From Chitinophaga pinensis (GTDB lineage: Bacteria > Pseudomonadota > Gammaproteobacteria > Burkholderiales > Burkholderiaceae_C): a stretch of 64,000 nt of DNA. Below, one piece after another: positions 1 to 10,991 of the stretch. The notes under the pieces were generated by a model. The model was given only the letters and a program-made list of their open reading frames with translations. It had not been told where the DNA came from and searched no databases. The DNA lies in assembly GCA_943326015.2 (NCBI GenBank), contig CALPRQ020000009.1, positions 1 to 64,000 on the forward strand. The letters are read 5' to 3'. A program made the translations under genes and the position numbers. Numbering within the stretch: position 1 is the first letter of the stretch; each line of letters opens with the position of its first letter.

Positions 1-5
1 CCGGC

Positions 6-842
<837 letters not shown>

Positions 843-868
843 GCTCCAAGCCCAGGCCGGCAGACTGC

Positions 869-3800
869 TCAGCCCAGCTGGGCCCAGACCTTCTCCAGCC
901 GCTTGACGCTGACGGGCTGGGGCGTGCGCAGTTCCTGGGCAAAGAAGCTCACGCGCAGCTCCTCCAGCAGCCAGCGCAGCTCGTTCATGCGCTCGTCCTG
1001 CACGCCCTTGCGCTCGGCGACCAGGCGCCAGTAGCGCTGCTCCTGCGAGCGGATCTCGGCCATCCGGGTGGCGTCGCGCGCGGGATCGGCCCGGTACTTG
1101 TCCAGCCGCAGCACGATGGCCTTGAGGTAGCGCGGGACATGCTGCAGCTGCAGCCAGGGCGAATCGGCCAGGAAGCGCTTGGAAATCAGGCGCTGCAGTT
1201 GCTGGCTCGCGTCAGCCACCGCCTCGGGCGCGTACTTGCAGTCCTTGAGCTTGCGCGCCGCCGCCGCATACTCGACCAGCACGGTGCCGCACAGGCGCGC
1301 GACCTCGTTGGCGATCAGCGTGAGTCGGCCGCGCCCCTCGTCGAGGCGGCGCTTGAAGTCGGCCGCATTGGCCGGCAGCGGATCGAGCAGGAAGGCGCGG
1401 TCGATCGCGACACCGATGATCTGCTCGCGCAATTCCTCCTGCGTGCCCAGCGCCATGTAGGCCACCGCCATCTTCTGCAAGTCGGGGATGTTCTTCTCCA
1501 GATACTTGAGCGCGTCGCGGATCTGCAGCGCGAACAGGCGGCGCAGGCCGGCGCGGTGCTTCCTGGCCGCCACCTCGGGCTCGTCGAAGACCTCGATCGT
1601 GACCGCATCACCGGCATCAATCAGCGCCGGGAAGCCGATCAGGGTCTGGCCGCCCTTGCGGATCTCCATGATCTCGGGCCAGTCGCCGAAGGTCCAGGCG
1701 CTGTGACGCTGGGCGGCGTCGGCGGCCGGCTGGGCTGCAGCACCGGCCTGGCCCTGGCCAGCGGCCTTGGGCTGGGCAGTAGCAGCCGCCGCCCGGGCAC
1801 CGGCTGCGCCCTGCCCCGGCTGGACGCCTGCCGCTGGCGACCCTTTGGCGCCAGCCTGCGGGACGGCCTTGTCGGCGACTTTTGCAGCTTTTTCGGCATT
1901 GGCAGCGTTGGCGCCCGCCTCGCCCGCCCCCAGGTCCGCCACCTTGAGCTTGGCCAGCGCCTGGAAGGCACCGCGCGCCTTGGCGCCGAGCTCGGCTTTC
2001 AGGGCCGGCAGGTTGCGGCTCTGGCCCAGCTGGCGGCCATGCTCGTCGACCACGCGCAGGTTCATGAACTGGTGCGGCTGCAGCATGTCGAGCTTGAAGT
2101 CGGTGCGCTTGACGTCGAGGCTGGTGAGCTGCTTGACCTCCTTCAGCAGCGCATCGGTCAACGATCCTTGCGCCCAGCGCTCAGGTGTGCTCAGGATGGC
2201 AGCCAGCTTCTCGGCGCTGTCGGGCAACGGCACCAGTCGCGCGCGCGGCTTTTGCGGCAGGCTTTTCAGCAGGGCCTGGATCTTGTCCTTGAGCATGCCG
2301 GGCACCAGCCACTCGCAACGGTCCTCGCTGACCTGGTTCAGCACGAACAGCGGCAGGCTGACGGTGATGCCGTCCTTGGGGTCGCCGGGCTGATGCAGAT
2401 AGCTGGCACTGCAATCGACGCCACCGACCTTGACCACCTTGGGGAAGGCGTTGCTGGTGATGCCGGCGGCCTCGTGCCGCATCAGCTCGTCGCGCGTCAG
2501 GTGCAGCAGCTTGAGGTTGCCCCTGGACGCCTCGCGGTACCAGAGTTCGAGCTCGCGCCCGCTGCAGACCTCGGGCGGCAGTTGCGCGTCGTAGAAGGCA
2601 AAGATCAGCGGGTCATCGACCAGCACGTCCTGGCGACGCGACTTGTGTTCGAGCTCCTCGACCTGGGCGATCAGCTTGCGGTTGGCGGCCAGGAACGGCA
2701 ATCGAGTCTCCCATTCCTGCCCGACCAGGCCCTCGCGGATGAAGATCTCGCGGGCACCGACCGGATCGACCCGGCCATAGTTGAGGCGGCGCTGGCTGTA
2801 GACCACCAGGCCGTAGAGGGTGGCGCGCTCGTAGGCGACGACCTCGGCCGCCTTCTTCTCCCAATGCGGGTCGAGCAGCTGTTTCTTCAGCAGATGGGCG
2901 CCGACCTGCTCCAGCCACTGCGGCTCGATCGCGGCGATGCCACGGCCGAACAGGCGCGCGGTCTCGACCAGTTCGGCACAGACGATCCAGCGCCCGGGCC
3001 GCTTGCTAAGGTGGGCGCCCGGGTGGCGATGGAACTTGATGCCGCGCGCGCCCAGATAGACCTCCTCGGTCTCGTGCTTGCAGCCGATGTTGCCGAGCAG
3101 CCCCGACAGCATCGACAGGTGCAGCTGCTCGTAGCTGGCCGGCGTACTGTTGAGCTTCCAGCCATGCTCGGCCACCACGGTGTGGAGCTGGCTGTGGATG
3201 TCGCGCCACTCGCGCACGCGCCGCACACTGACGAAGTTCTGCCGCAGCAGCGCCTCGTACTGGCGATGGCTGAGCTTGTGGGTGGGAGCAGGCGCAGCAG
3301 ACTGCTGATTCGGGGTCTGCTGATTTGGGGTCAGAGACCGATTCTTGCTGCCAGCCAGATCAGACAATTGGAGTCTGACCCCGTTTTGTGCATGGCCATG
3401 GGGCTTGCCACCGCGCGCTTCTTCGATCCAATGCCAGAGCTTGAGGTAGCTGGTGAACTCGCTCTTCTCGTCGTCGAACTTGGCATGCGCCTGATCGGCC
3501 TGGGCCTGCGCTTCGAGCGGGCGCTCGCGCACATCCTGCACGCTGAGCGCCGAGGCGATGATCAGCACCTCGTCGAGCGCGTTGCGGCTCCTGGCCTCCA
3601 GGATCATGCGACCGACGCGCGGATCGAGCGGCAATTTCGCCAGCTCGGCGCCCAGCGCGGTGAGTTCGTTGAGGTCGTCGACCGCGCCGAGCTCGTTGAG
3701 CAGCTGGTAGCCGTCGGTGATCGCGCGCCGGGTCGGGGCCTCCAGGAACGGGAAATCCTCCACATGGCCCAGATGCAGCGACTTCATGCGCAGGATCACC

Positions 3801-5059
3801 GAGGCCAGCGAGGAGCGCAATATCTCGGGATCGGTGAAGCGCGGGCGCCCGTTGAAATCGGCCTCGTCGTAGAGCCGGATGCAGATGCCGTCGGCCACCC
3901 GGCCGCAACGGCCCGCGCGCTGATTCGCCGCGGCCTGGCTGATCGGCTCGACCAGCAGCTGCTCGACCTTGCTGCGCAGGCTGTAGCGCTTGACGCGCGC
4001 GGTGCCGGCGTCGATCACGTAGCGGATGCCCGGCACGGTCAACGAGGTCTCGGCCACGTTGGTCGCCAGCACGATGCGGCGCTGGCCGTGCGGCTTGAAG
4101 ATCTGGTCCTGCTCGGCCGCGCTCAGGCGCGCGAACAGCGGCAGCACCTCGGCGCTGCGCAGCACCGGCTGGTGGCTCAAATGCTTGCGCAGGTGGTCGG
4201 CCGCCTCGCGGATCTCGCGCTCGCCAGGCAGGAAGATCAGGATGTCGCCGGCGTGGGCACCGCCACGCCAGAGCTCGTCCACGCCGTCGGCGATCGCCTC
4301 GTTGAGGCCGTAGTCGCGGCTGTCCTCGAACGGGCGGTAGCGCTGCTCGACCGGAAAGGTCCGGCCCGAGACCATGATCACCGGCGCCGGCCCCCGGGCC
4401 GACTCGAAATGGCGCGCGAAACGGTCGGCGTCGATCGTGGCCGAGGTCACGATCACCTTCAGGTCGGGGCGCCGGGGCAGGATCTGCTTGATGTAGCCGA
4501 GCAGGAAATCGATGTTGAGGCTGCGCTCGTGCGCCTCGTCGATGATCAGCGTGTCGTAGGCCTGCAGCAGCGGATCGGTCTGGGTCTCGGCCAACAGGAT
4601 GCCGTCGGTCATCAGCTTGACCGAGGCGTTCTTGCCGAGGCGGTCGTGGAAGCGCACCTTGTAGCCGACCACCTCGCCCATCTGGGTCCTGAGCTCCTCG
4701 GCGATGCGGGTCGCGACCGAGCTGGCCGCGATCCGGCGCGGCTGGGTATGGCCGATCAGCTGGGGCCGCTGCGGACGCTGCCCGCGTGCCGGGCGGTGAT
4801 CGCCGGCGCGCGAAGCTGGATCGGCAGCCGCGTTGGCCGCCGCCGCCCGGCCCTCGGCGCTGGCGAGCGCCTGGCGCTGCGCCTGCCCGCCGCGCCCCAT
4901 GGCCAGCGCAATCTTGGGCAGCTGGGTGGTCTTGCCCGATCCGGTCTCGCCGCAGACGATGACGACCTGATGACCGGCAATGGCAGCCTCGATCTCGTGG
5001 CGGCGAGCCGACACCGGCAGGGATTCGGGGAACTCGATGGTGAAAGAGGCGGACTGCAA
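869..5059 (-). CDS. hrpA: ATP-dependent RNA helicase HrpA
   Basis: DEAH-box helicase of 1396 residues, close to the usual 1300 for HrpA, which acts in mRNA processing and rescue of stalled ribosomes. Visible motifs: Walker A GETGSGKT (37-44), DEAH (174-177), SAT in motif III, QRAGRCGR in motif VI, then the helicase-associated/OB and DUF3418 parts. Three insertions look lineage-specific: an Ala/Gln/Arg-rich stretch at about residues 57-100, residues about 560-583 encoded by a palindromic repeat, and an Ala-rich linker near residues 1030-1110. The start is a TTG preceded by GGAAG eight bases upstream; no upstream in-frame ATG is better placed. It is divergent from argA with an 81-bp gap. Confidence 0.93.
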   Translation of the reverse strand: MQSASFTIEFPESLPVSARRHEIEAAIAGHQVVIVCGETGSGKTTQLPKIALAMGRGGQAQRQALASAEGRAAAANAAADPASRAGDHRPARGQRPQRPQLIGHTQPRRIAASSVATRIAEELRTQMGEVVGYKVRFHDRLGKNASVKLMTDGILLAETQTDPLLQAYDTLIIDEAHERSLNIDFLLGYIKQILPRRPDLKVIVTSATIDADRFARHFESARGPAPVIMVSGRTFPVEQRYRPFEDSRDYGLNEAIADGVDELWRGGAHAGDILIFLPGEREIREAADHLRKHLSHQPVLRSAEVLPLFARLSAAEQDQIFKPHGQRRIVLATNVAETSLTVPGIRYVIDAGTARVKRYSLRSKVEQLLVEPISQAAANQRAGRCGRVADGICIRLYDEADFNGRPRFTDPEILRSSLASVILRMKSLHLGHVEDFPFLEAPTRRAITDGYQLLNELGAVDDLNELTALGAELAKLPLDPRVGRMILEARSRNALDEVLIIASALSVQDVRERPLEAQAQADQAHAKFDDEKSEFTSYLKLWHWIEEARGGKPHGHAQNGVRLQLSDLAGSKNRSLTPNQQTPNQQSAAPAPTHKLSHRQYEALLRQNFVSVRRVREWRDIHSQLHTVVAEHGWKLNSTPASYEQLHLSMLSGLLGNIGCKHETEEVYLGARGIKFHRHPGAHLSKRPGRWIVCAELVETARLFGRGIAAIEPQWLEQVGAHLLKKQLLDPHWEKKAAEVVAYERATLYGLVVYSQRRLNYGRVDPVGAREIFIREGLVGQEWETRLPFLAANRKLIAQVEELEHKSRRQDVLVDDPLIFAFYDAQLPPEVCSGRELELWYREASRGNLKLLHLTRDELMRHEAAGITSNAFPKVVKVGGVDCSASYLHQPGDPKDGITVSLPLFVLNQVSEDRCEWLVPGMLKDKIQALLKSLPQKPRARLVPLPDSAEKLAAILSTPERWAQGSLTDALLKEVKQLTSLDVKRTDFKLDMLQPHQFMNLRVVDEHGRQLGQSRNLPALKAELGAKARGAFQALAKLKVADLGAGEAGANAANAEKAAKVADKAVPQAGAKGSPAAGVQPGQGAAGARAAAATAQPKAAGQGQAGAAAQPAADAAQRHSAWTFGDWPEIMEIRKGGQTLIGFPALIDAGDAVTIEVFDEPEVAARKHRAGLRRLFALQIRDALKYLEKNIPDLQKMAVAYMALGTQEELREQIIGVAIDRAFLLDPLPANAADFKRRLDEGRGRLTLIANEVARLCGTVLVEYAAAARKLKDCKYAPEAVADASQQLQRLISKRFLADSPWLQLQHVPRYLKAIVLRLDKYRADPARDATRMAEIRSQEQRYWRLVAERKGVQDERMNELRWLLEELRVSFFAQELRTPQPVSVKRLEKVWAQLG
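3312..3382. repeat. REP-like palindromic repeat inside hrpA
   Basis: GGGGTCAGA at 3327-3335 and its exact inverse TCTGACCCC at 3374-3382 enclose about 38 bases. A further GGGGTCTGCTGATT copy lies just before, at 3313-3326. The repeat is read in frame by hrpA as residues of about 560-583 (around SLTPNQQTPNQQ), a stretch that does not resemble the helicase on either side. The GGGGTCAGA/TCTGACCCC core resembles short dispersed palindromes known in many proteobacterial genomes; that comparison is from memory. Confidence 0.6.
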
Positions 5060-5140
5060 GTGGCAAACTTCCGTGGGGTGCGAAACCCTCGATTATCCTA
5101 AAGGGTTGCCACTCGCGCCCGCGCATTCCATATTCACTGC

Positions 5141-6490
5141 ATGTCCACCGTATTCAACTTCACTTTCGTGCCCTGGTTCCGCTCGGTGGCACCCTATATC
5201 CACAAGTTCCGCAACCAGACCTTCGTGGTCGGGATACCGGGCGAGGCCATCGCCGCCGGCAAGCTGCCGAACCTGGCGCAGGACCTCGCGCTGATCCAGA
5301 GCATGGGCGTGCGCATCGTGCTGGTACATGGCTTCCGACCCCAGGTCAACGAACAGCTGGCGACCAAGGGCCAGAGTCCGAAATACCACCACGGCATCCG
5401 CATCACCGACAGCGTGGCGCTCGACTGCGCCCAGGAAGCTGCCGGCCAGCTGCGCTACGAGATCGAGGCCGCCTTCAGCCAGGGCCTGCCCAACACGCCG
5501 ATGGCCGGCGCCACGGTACGGGTGATCTCGGGCAACTTCATCACGGCGCGCCCGGTCGGCATCATCGACGGCGTGGATTACCAGCACTCGGGCCTGGTGC
5601 GCAAGGTCGATGTGCAGGGCATCGCGCGCACGCTCGACATGGGCGCGCTGGTGCTGCTGTCGCCGTTCGGCTTCTCGCCCACCGGCGAGGCCTTCAACCT
5701 CAGCATGGAGGAGGTCGCCACCAGCGTCGCGATCGCGCTGAAAGCCGACAAGCTGCTGTTCCTGACCGAGGTGCCCGGCATCCGGATGCATCCGAACGAA
5801 CCCGCCAGCGACGACAATCCGGTCGACACCGAGCTGCCGCTGGCGCAAGCGGTGCAGATCCTGGCCGAATCGCCGCGCGCGCTGCAGCCGACCGACACGG
5901 CGTTCTACCTGCAGCATTGCGTCACCGCCTGCAAGGCCGGCATCGAGCGCAGCCACATCATCCCGTTCGCGGTCGACGGTGCGCTGCTGCTGGAGGTCTA
6001 TGTGCACGACGGCATCGGCACCATGGTGGTCGACGAGAAGCTGGAGGAACTGCGCGAGGCCACTGCGGATGACGTCGGCGGCATCCTGCAGCTGATCGAG
6101 CCGTTCGAGAAGGACGGCACCCTGGTCAAGCGCGACCGCACCGAGATCGAGCGCGACATCGGCCACTACACCATCGTCGAGCACGACGGCGTGATCTTCG
6201 CCTGCGCCGCGCTCTACCCCTACCCCGAGGCGGCCACCGGCGAAATGGCGGCTGTCACGGTCTCGCCGCAGGTACAGGGCCAGGGCGACGGCGAAAAGCT
6301 GCTCAAGCGCATCGAGCAGCGCGCCCGCATCATGGGGCTCAAGAGCATCTTCGTGCTGACCACCCGCACCATGCACTGGTTCCTCAAGCGCGGCTTCGTG
6401 CAGGTCGACCCCGACTGGCTGCCCGAGGCGCGCAAGAAGAAGTACAACTGGGACCGCAAGTCGATGGTGCTGGTCAAGAAGCTCGGCTGA
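5141..6490 (+). CDS. argA: amino-acid N-acetyltransferase (N-acetylglutamate synthase) ArgA
   Basis: A 449-residue two-domain enzyme that acetylates glutamate with acetyl-CoA, the first step of arginine biosynthesis. The N-terminal amino-acid-kinase-like domain covers roughly residues 20-285 (VLVHGFRPQVNEQL, then SGNFITARPVG). The C-terminal GNAT domain covers roughly 300-445, with the acetyl-CoA loop QGQGDGEKLL near residue 375 and RGFVQVDPDWLPE near the end. Length and domain order match the classical bacterial ArgA, not the short ArgJ/ArgO types. The next gene starts 8 bp downstream on the same strand, so co-transcription is possible although the products seem unrelated. Confidence 0.95.
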   Translation: MSTVFNFTFVPWFRSVAPYIHKFRNQTFVVGIPGEAIAAGKLPNLAQDLALIQSMGVRIVLVHGFRPQVNEQLATKGQSPKYHHGIRITDSVALDCAQEAAGQLRYEIEAAFSQGLPNTPMAGATVRVISGNFITARPVGIIDGVDYQHSGLVRKVDVQGIARTLDMGALVLLSPFGFSPTGEAFNLSMEEVATSVAIALKADKLLFLTEVPGIRMHPNEPASDDNPVDTELPLAQAVQILAESPRALQPTDTAFYLQHCVTACKAGIERSHIIPFAVDGALLLEVYVHDGIGTMVVDEKLEELREATADDVGGILQLIEPFEKDGTLVKRDRTEIERDIGHYTIVEHDGVIFACAALYPYPEAATGEMAAVTVSPQVQGQGDGEKLLKRIEQRARIMGLKSIFVLTTRTMHWFLKRGFVQVDPDWLPEARKKKYNWDRKSMVLVKKLG

Positions 6491-6498
6491 GACGCGCG

Positions 6499-9279
6499 AT
6501 GACAAGACTTTTCCCCACCCTGGTTCGCAGGACCGGGCGCGCACTGGCGACCCTGCTGGCGCTGCTGTGCTGGCTTGGCACGGTCGGACCGGCCGCCGCG
6601 CAAGGCATCGATCCGCGCGCCGTGCAGCGCTGGCAAGACGGCTGGCGCCACCCGCAGGCCGGCTGGACCGTGGTGCATATCCAGGGCGAGCCCTACGAGC
6701 GCGGACTGCAGCATGGTCATCTGCTGGCGCACGAGATCGCCAGCTACATCGAAGCGCTGTCGCGTTACTGGGGGCCGGAGGCGCCGCGCCAGGCCTGGGA
6801 GCAGAACCGCCGGCTGTCGAACGCCTTGTTCCTGCGCAGCTTCACGAAGGAACAGCTGCAGGAGATGAAGGGCATCGCCGACGGTGCCGCCGCCGAGGGC
6901 GCGACCGTCAACGGCCGCCCGGTCGAGCTGGCCGACATCGTGACGATCAACTCGAGCAACGAGATCGATACGCTCGACGACGCGCTCGCGGCGACGCCGA
7001 CCGGACTCGAAGGCCTGCGCAACGCGCCCGCCGGCGAGCGCAAGGATGGCTCGGCCGCGCAACCGCGCCGCAAGAAGCCGCTGCGCTGCAACGCCTTCGC
7101 CGCCATCGGCCCCGCGACGCGCGACGGCAAGCTGGTGTTCGGCCACATCACGATGTACGACCTGTATCCGGCCAACTACTACAACGTCTGGCTGGAGGTC
7201 AGGCCCAGCCAGGGCTACCGCTTCGTGATGCAGACCACGCCGGGCGGCATGCACAGCGGCATGGACTACTCGATCAACGAGGCCGGCCTGCTGCTGAGCG
7301 AAACCACGCTCGACCAGGGGCCGCTGGCCTCGGCGGGCGTGTCGCTGGCCTCGCGCATCCGGCAGGCGCAGCAGTACGCCGGCGACATCGACAGCGCGGT
7401 CGAGATCCTGGGGCGCAACGGCAACGGCCTGGTGAGCACCGAATGGATACTGGCCGACATCCGGCGCAACGAGATCGCGCTGCTCACGCTCGGCACGCAC
7501 CAGCGCGTGCTGCGCCGCAGCAGCCGCAACGAGTGGCTGGCCGGCGCCGAAGGCTTCTACTGGAGCGACAACAACATCAAGGACCGCAGCGTGCGGCTGG
7601 AGACCGCCGGCGCGCTCGACGGCCGGCCCTCGACGGCCGCGGTCTACGAGCCGTCCAAGCGCGACGCGGTCTGGCTGCGCATGTACGAGCAGAGCAAGGG
7701 GGCGATCGATCTCGACTTCGCCCGCCGCATGCTGAGTACGCCCGAGATCGTCTCGGCCTATGCCGTCGATGCCAAGTACACCGATGCGACGCTGGCGGCG
7801 AACTTCCAGACCTGGGCCTCGTTCGGGCCGCCGGTCGGCGCGATCTGGCAGCCCAGCGTCAAGGAGCAGCTGCAGTTCCCCGACATCAAGCCGCTGATCC
7901 ACAACCCCTGGACGCTGCTGGGCACCAGCGCGCCAGCGGCGCAGCGGCCCGACGACGACGCGGCGGTCGATCTCCAGCCCCCGCTGCGGCCGCTGGCGCA
8001 CAAGCCCAATGACAAGCCCAATGACAAGCCGAACGACCCGCCCGCCTGGCGCGGTACGCTGCTGCCGGCCAGCGACGCCGACATCTGGCTCGCCACCGGC
8101 TTTGCCAACTACGAGCGCATCATCGCGCTTGAGCAGCGGCACAGGCGCGATGCGACGGATGACGAGCCGCCAGAAGAGGCGTTCGACGCGATCGCGGTCG
8201 AGGTCGCGTACTACCGCTCACTTTACGAACTCGGCGTGCGCGCCGGACGGGATGTCCCGCTCGCGCAGACCCAGTCCAGCTACCGCGACCAGCAGTGGTA
8301 TCGGGTCGCGGTCGGCAAGGGCGTGCTGCTGCTGCACACCCTGCGCGGCATCGTCGGGGCCGATGCCTTCGACCAGGCCATGGACGAGTTCGGCCGAACG
8401 CACGCCGGCCAGCCGGTGACGGGTCGCGACTTCGAGCGTTTCCTGCAAAGCCGCACCGAGCAGGCGCTGGGGCCGGTGTTCGACTGGTGGCTGAACCGGA
8501 CCGGGCTGCCGCGCCTGGGCCTGCTGGGCGCCAAGGTCAGCCGCAGCGGCAAGGGCTGGCAGACGGCCATCGAGCTCGATGGCTCCCGGCTCGGGCCGCT
8601 GCTGTCGGTCCCGGTCACGGTCGAGACCGATGACGGCGAGGTCACGCGCGAGTTCCTGGTTTCCGGTCAGCGCAAGACCGTCACGGTGGCAACAGCGCAG
8701 CGACCCAGCCGCGTCAGCGTCGACCGATACGGCCTGACGGCACGCGGCAACGGCTCGCCGTTCACCGTCCTGACGCTCGACGACGAGCTCGAACGGGTGC
8801 TGATCGTCGCCGGCACGCAGGACGAGGCCACCGGCAACCTCGAGGCGGCCAAGCTGCTGCAGCATTCGCTGCGCCGGCGCGAGCACAACGTGCTGCCCCG
8901 GCTCGTGACCGACCGCGAGCTGAGCGATGACGATCTGCGCCAGCACCACCTGCTGCTGGTCGGACGGCCTGTGACCAACTCGCTGACCGCCCGCCTGGCC
9001 GGCCAGCTGCCGGTCGGCTTTGGCCCGCAGTCGTTCGAGGTGCGCGACGAGCTCTACGCCCACCCGGAAAGCGCGGTCATCGCCGCCGGCGAGAACCCGT
9101 TCAACCCGCGCTACTCGGTGGTCGTGGTCGCGGGCCTCAGCAGCCTGGGCACCTGGCGGGTCATGTCGCGCTTCATGGACGAGCAGCTGAGCTACGCGCC
9201 GGTCGTCGTGCTACCGCACGGGCGCGACGACGACAGCCTGGTGCCGCCGCTGGCCGAGCTCACGCGCGAGCTCGACTGA
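6499..9279 (+). CDS. secreted C45-family (acyltransferase/hydrolase-like) protein with M1-peptidase-like C-terminal extension
   Basis: A 926-residue protein with an N-terminal signal peptide (basic start, hydrophobic core, cut near AAAQG, residue 35), so exported. Residues about 50-470 resemble the C45/penicillin acylase-type Ntn-hydrolase family. These mature by autocleavage before a Cys, and a candidate nucleophile is C197 in LRCNAFAAIGPATRDG; later blocks NEAGLLLSETTLDQG and WSDNNIKDRSVRLE also fit. A linker with three KPND units (about 503-514) joins this to a C-terminal half whose KGVLLLHTLRGIVGADAFDQ and FDWWLNRTGLPRLGL blocks recall the helical end of M1 aminopeptidases, but no HExxH zinc site is visible. 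Substrate unknown. It lies 8 bp after argA. Confidence 0.7.
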   Translation: MTRLFPTLVRRTGRALATLLALLCWLGTVGPAAAQGIDPRAVQRWQDGWRHPQAGWTVVHIQGEPYERGLQHGHLLAHEIASYIEALSRYWGPEAPRQAWEQNRRLSNALFLRSFTKEQLQEMKGIADGAAAEGATVNGRPVELADIVTINSSNEIDTLDDALAATPTGLEGLRNAPAGERKDGSAAQPRRKKPLRCNAFAAIGPATRDGKLVFGHITMYDLYPANYYNVWLEVRPSQGYRFVMQTTPGGMHSGMDYSINEAGLLLSETTLDQGPLASAGVSLASRIRQAQQYAGDIDSAVEILGRNGNGLVSTEWILADIRRNEIALLTLGTHQRVLRRSSRNEWLAGAEGFYWSDNNIKDRSVRLETAGALDGRPSTAAVYEPSKRDAVWLRMYEQSKGAIDLDFARRMLSTPEIVSAYAVDAKYTDATLAANFQTWASFGPPVGAIWQPSVKEQLQFPDIKPLIHNPWTLLGTSAPAAQRPDDDAAVDLQPPLRPLAHKPNDKPNDKPNDPPAWRGTLLPASDADIWLATGFANYERIIALEQRHRRDATDDEPPEEAFDAIAVEVAYYRSLYELGVRAGRDVPLAQTQSSYRDQQWYRVAVGKGVLLLHTLRGIVGADAFDQAMDEFGRTHAGQPVTGRDFERFLQSRTEQALGPVFDWWLNRTGLPRLGLLGAKVSRSGKGWQTAIELDGSRLGPLLSVPVTVETDDGEVTREFLVSGQRKTVTVATAQRPSRVSVDRYGLTARGNGSPFTVLTLDDELERVLIVAGTQDEATGNLEAAKLLQHSLRRREHNVLPRLVTDRELSDDDLRQHHLLLVGRPVTNSLTARLAGQLPVGFGPQSFEVRDELYAHPESAVIAAGENPFNPRYSVVVVAGLSSLGTWRVMSRFMDEQLSYAPVVVLPHGRDDDSLVPPLAELTRELD

Positions 9280-9299
9280 GCGCCGGCCGGCGCACTGAA

Positions 9300-10868
9300 T
9301 CAGCCCGCCGCCGGGATGCGGATCAGGTGATCGAAGGCCGACAGCGCTGCCTTCGCGCCCTCGCCGGCCGCGATCACGATCTGCTTGTACGGCACCGTGG
9401 TGCAGTCGCCGGCAGCGAACACGCCCGGCACGCTGGTGTGGCCCTTGGCATCGACCACGATCTCGCCGAAGCGCGACAGCTCCAGCGTGCCCTTGAGCCA
9501 TTCGGTGTTGGGCACCAGGCCGATCTGCACGAAGATGCCTTCGAGCTCGACGTGATGCTCCTCGCCGGTGGCGCGGTCCTTGTATCGGATGCCGTTGACC
9601 TTGCTGCCGTCGCCGCTGATCTCGGTCGTCTGGGCATTGGTATGGATGGTGACGTTGGGCAGGCTCTTGAGCTTGGCCACCAGCACCGCGTCGGCCTTGA
9701 GCTGGTCGGCGAACTCGATCAGCGTCACATGCTGCACGATACCGGCCAGGTCGATCGCGGCCTCGACGCCTGAGTTGCCGCCACCGATCACCGCCGTGCG
9801 TTTGCCCTTGAACAGCGGGCCGTCGCAATGGGGGCAGTAGGCCACGCCCTTGTTCTTGTATTCCTGCTCACCGGGGACGTTGACGTTCCTCCAGCGCGCG
9901 CCGGTCGACAGCACGACGCTGCGGCTACGCAGCACGCCGCCGTTGGCCAGCTCGACCTGGATCAGGCCGCCCTCGGTCTCGGTCGGCAGCAGCTTGACCG
10001 CCTGCTGCAGGTTCATCACATCGACGCCGTAATGGCGCACCTGGGCTTCGAGCGCGGCGGCGAACTTGGGGCCGTCGGTTTCGAGCACCGAGATGTAGTT
10101 CTCGATCGCCATCGTGTCATTGGTCTGGCCCCCCATGCGCTCAGCGGCCACGCCGGTGCGGATGCCCTTGCGCGCGGCGTAGACCGCAGCGGCCGCGCCA
10201 GCCGGGCCACCGCCGACGATCAGCATGTCGTAGGGTGCCTTCTCGCTGAGCCTGGCGGCCTCGCGCGCGGCCGAACCCTTGTCCAGCTTGGCGACGATTT
10301 CTTCCAGCGTCATGCGACCCGCGCCGAACACCTCGCCGTTGCGGAGCACCATCGGCACCGCCATGACCTGGCGCTGCTCGACCTCGGCCTGGAAGGCGCC
10401 GCCCTCGATCACCGTGGTCCTGACCTTGGGGTTGAGGATCGCCATCAGGGTCAGCGCCTGCACCACGTCCGGGCAGTTGTGGCAGCTCAGCGACATGTAG
10501 ACCTCGAAGTCGAAGTCGCCGTCGAGCGCCTTGATCTGGTCCTGCAGCGCCTGCTCGGCCTTCGGGGGATGGCCACCGGCCCACAGCAGCGCCAGCACCA
10601 GCGAGGTGAATTCATGGCCCAGCGGCAGACCGGCAAAGCGCAGGCTCAGGCTGCCATCGGCGCGCTCCAGGCTGAAGGAGGGCTTGCGCTCATCAGTGCC
10701 GTCCAGGCGCAGGCTGATCTGGTCGGCGCGCAGCGACTGGATGATCTCAAGCAACTCGCGCATCTGCCGCGCGGTCTCGCTGTCGTCAAGCGAGGCCACC
10801 AGCTCGAACGGCAGGGTCACGCGCTCCAGGTAAGCGGCTAACTGGGTCTTGAGTGCTTGATCGAGCAT
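9300..10868 (-). CDS. ahpF: alkyl hydroperoxide reductase subunit F
   Basis: A 522-residue flavoprotein that passes electrons from NADH to AhpC. The N-terminal double-thioredoxin-fold domain has the redox pair CHNC (near residue 128). The FAD site GGGPAG is near 215, the pyridine-nucleotide site [10 protein letters not shown] near 361, and the CPHC active disulfide near 346. Length equals the family norm (about 520). It lies 123 bp downstream of ahpC on the same strand, with an intervening hairpin that probably limits read-through. The start ATG follows AGGAATCACC. Confidence 0.96.
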   Translation of the reverse strand: MLDQALKTQLAAYLERVTLPFELVASLDDSETARQMRELLEIIQSLRADQISLRLDGTDERKPSFSLERADGSLSLRFAGLPLGHEFTSLVLALLWAGGHPPKAEQALQDQIKALDGDFDFEVYMSLSCHNCPDVVQALTLMAILNPKVRTTVIEGGAFQAEVEQRQVMAVPMVLRNGEVFGAGRMTLEEIVAKLDKGSAAREAARLSEKAPYDMLIVGGGPAGAAAAVYAARKGIRTGVAAERMGGQTNDTMAIENYISVLETDGPKFAAALEAQVRHYGVDVMNLQQAVKLLPTETEGGLIQVELANGGVLRSRSVVLSTGARWRNVNVPGEQEYKNKGVAYCPHCDGPLFKGKRTAVIGGGNSGVEAAIDLAGIVQHVTLIEFADQLKADAVLVAKLKSLPNVTIHTNAQTTEISGDGSKVNGIRYKDRATGEEHHVELEGIFVQIGLVPNTEWLKGTLELSRFGEIVVDAKGHTSVPGVFAAGDCTTVPYKQIVIAAGEGAKAALSAFDHLIRIPAAG

Positions 10869-10905
10869 GGTGATTCCTATTTGATTTGATAAATTTTCAG
10901 AAATG

Positions 10906-10949
10906 AAAAAACCGGACGGCAGGGCCAGGCATCCCTGTCGCAGTCCGGC
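10906..10949 (-). terminator. intrinsic terminator/attenuator between ahpC and ahpF
   Basis: Read on the minus strand, CCGGAC pairs with GTCCGG, with an inner ACAGGG/CCCTG stem, and a run of six T follows. It sits about 40 bp after the ahpC stop, so most ahpC transcripts should end here and ahpF would be read at a lower level. Confidence 0.75.
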
Positions 10950-10991
10950 TTCTGGGCACCTCGGAGGCGCCGGGCCGTCTTCGGTTGCGGC

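Noticed and set aside
8002-8040. KPND-coding 12-bp tandem units as a possible array
   Set aside because: Only three units without spacers, in frame in a coding linker; not a CRISPR array or origin iteron.
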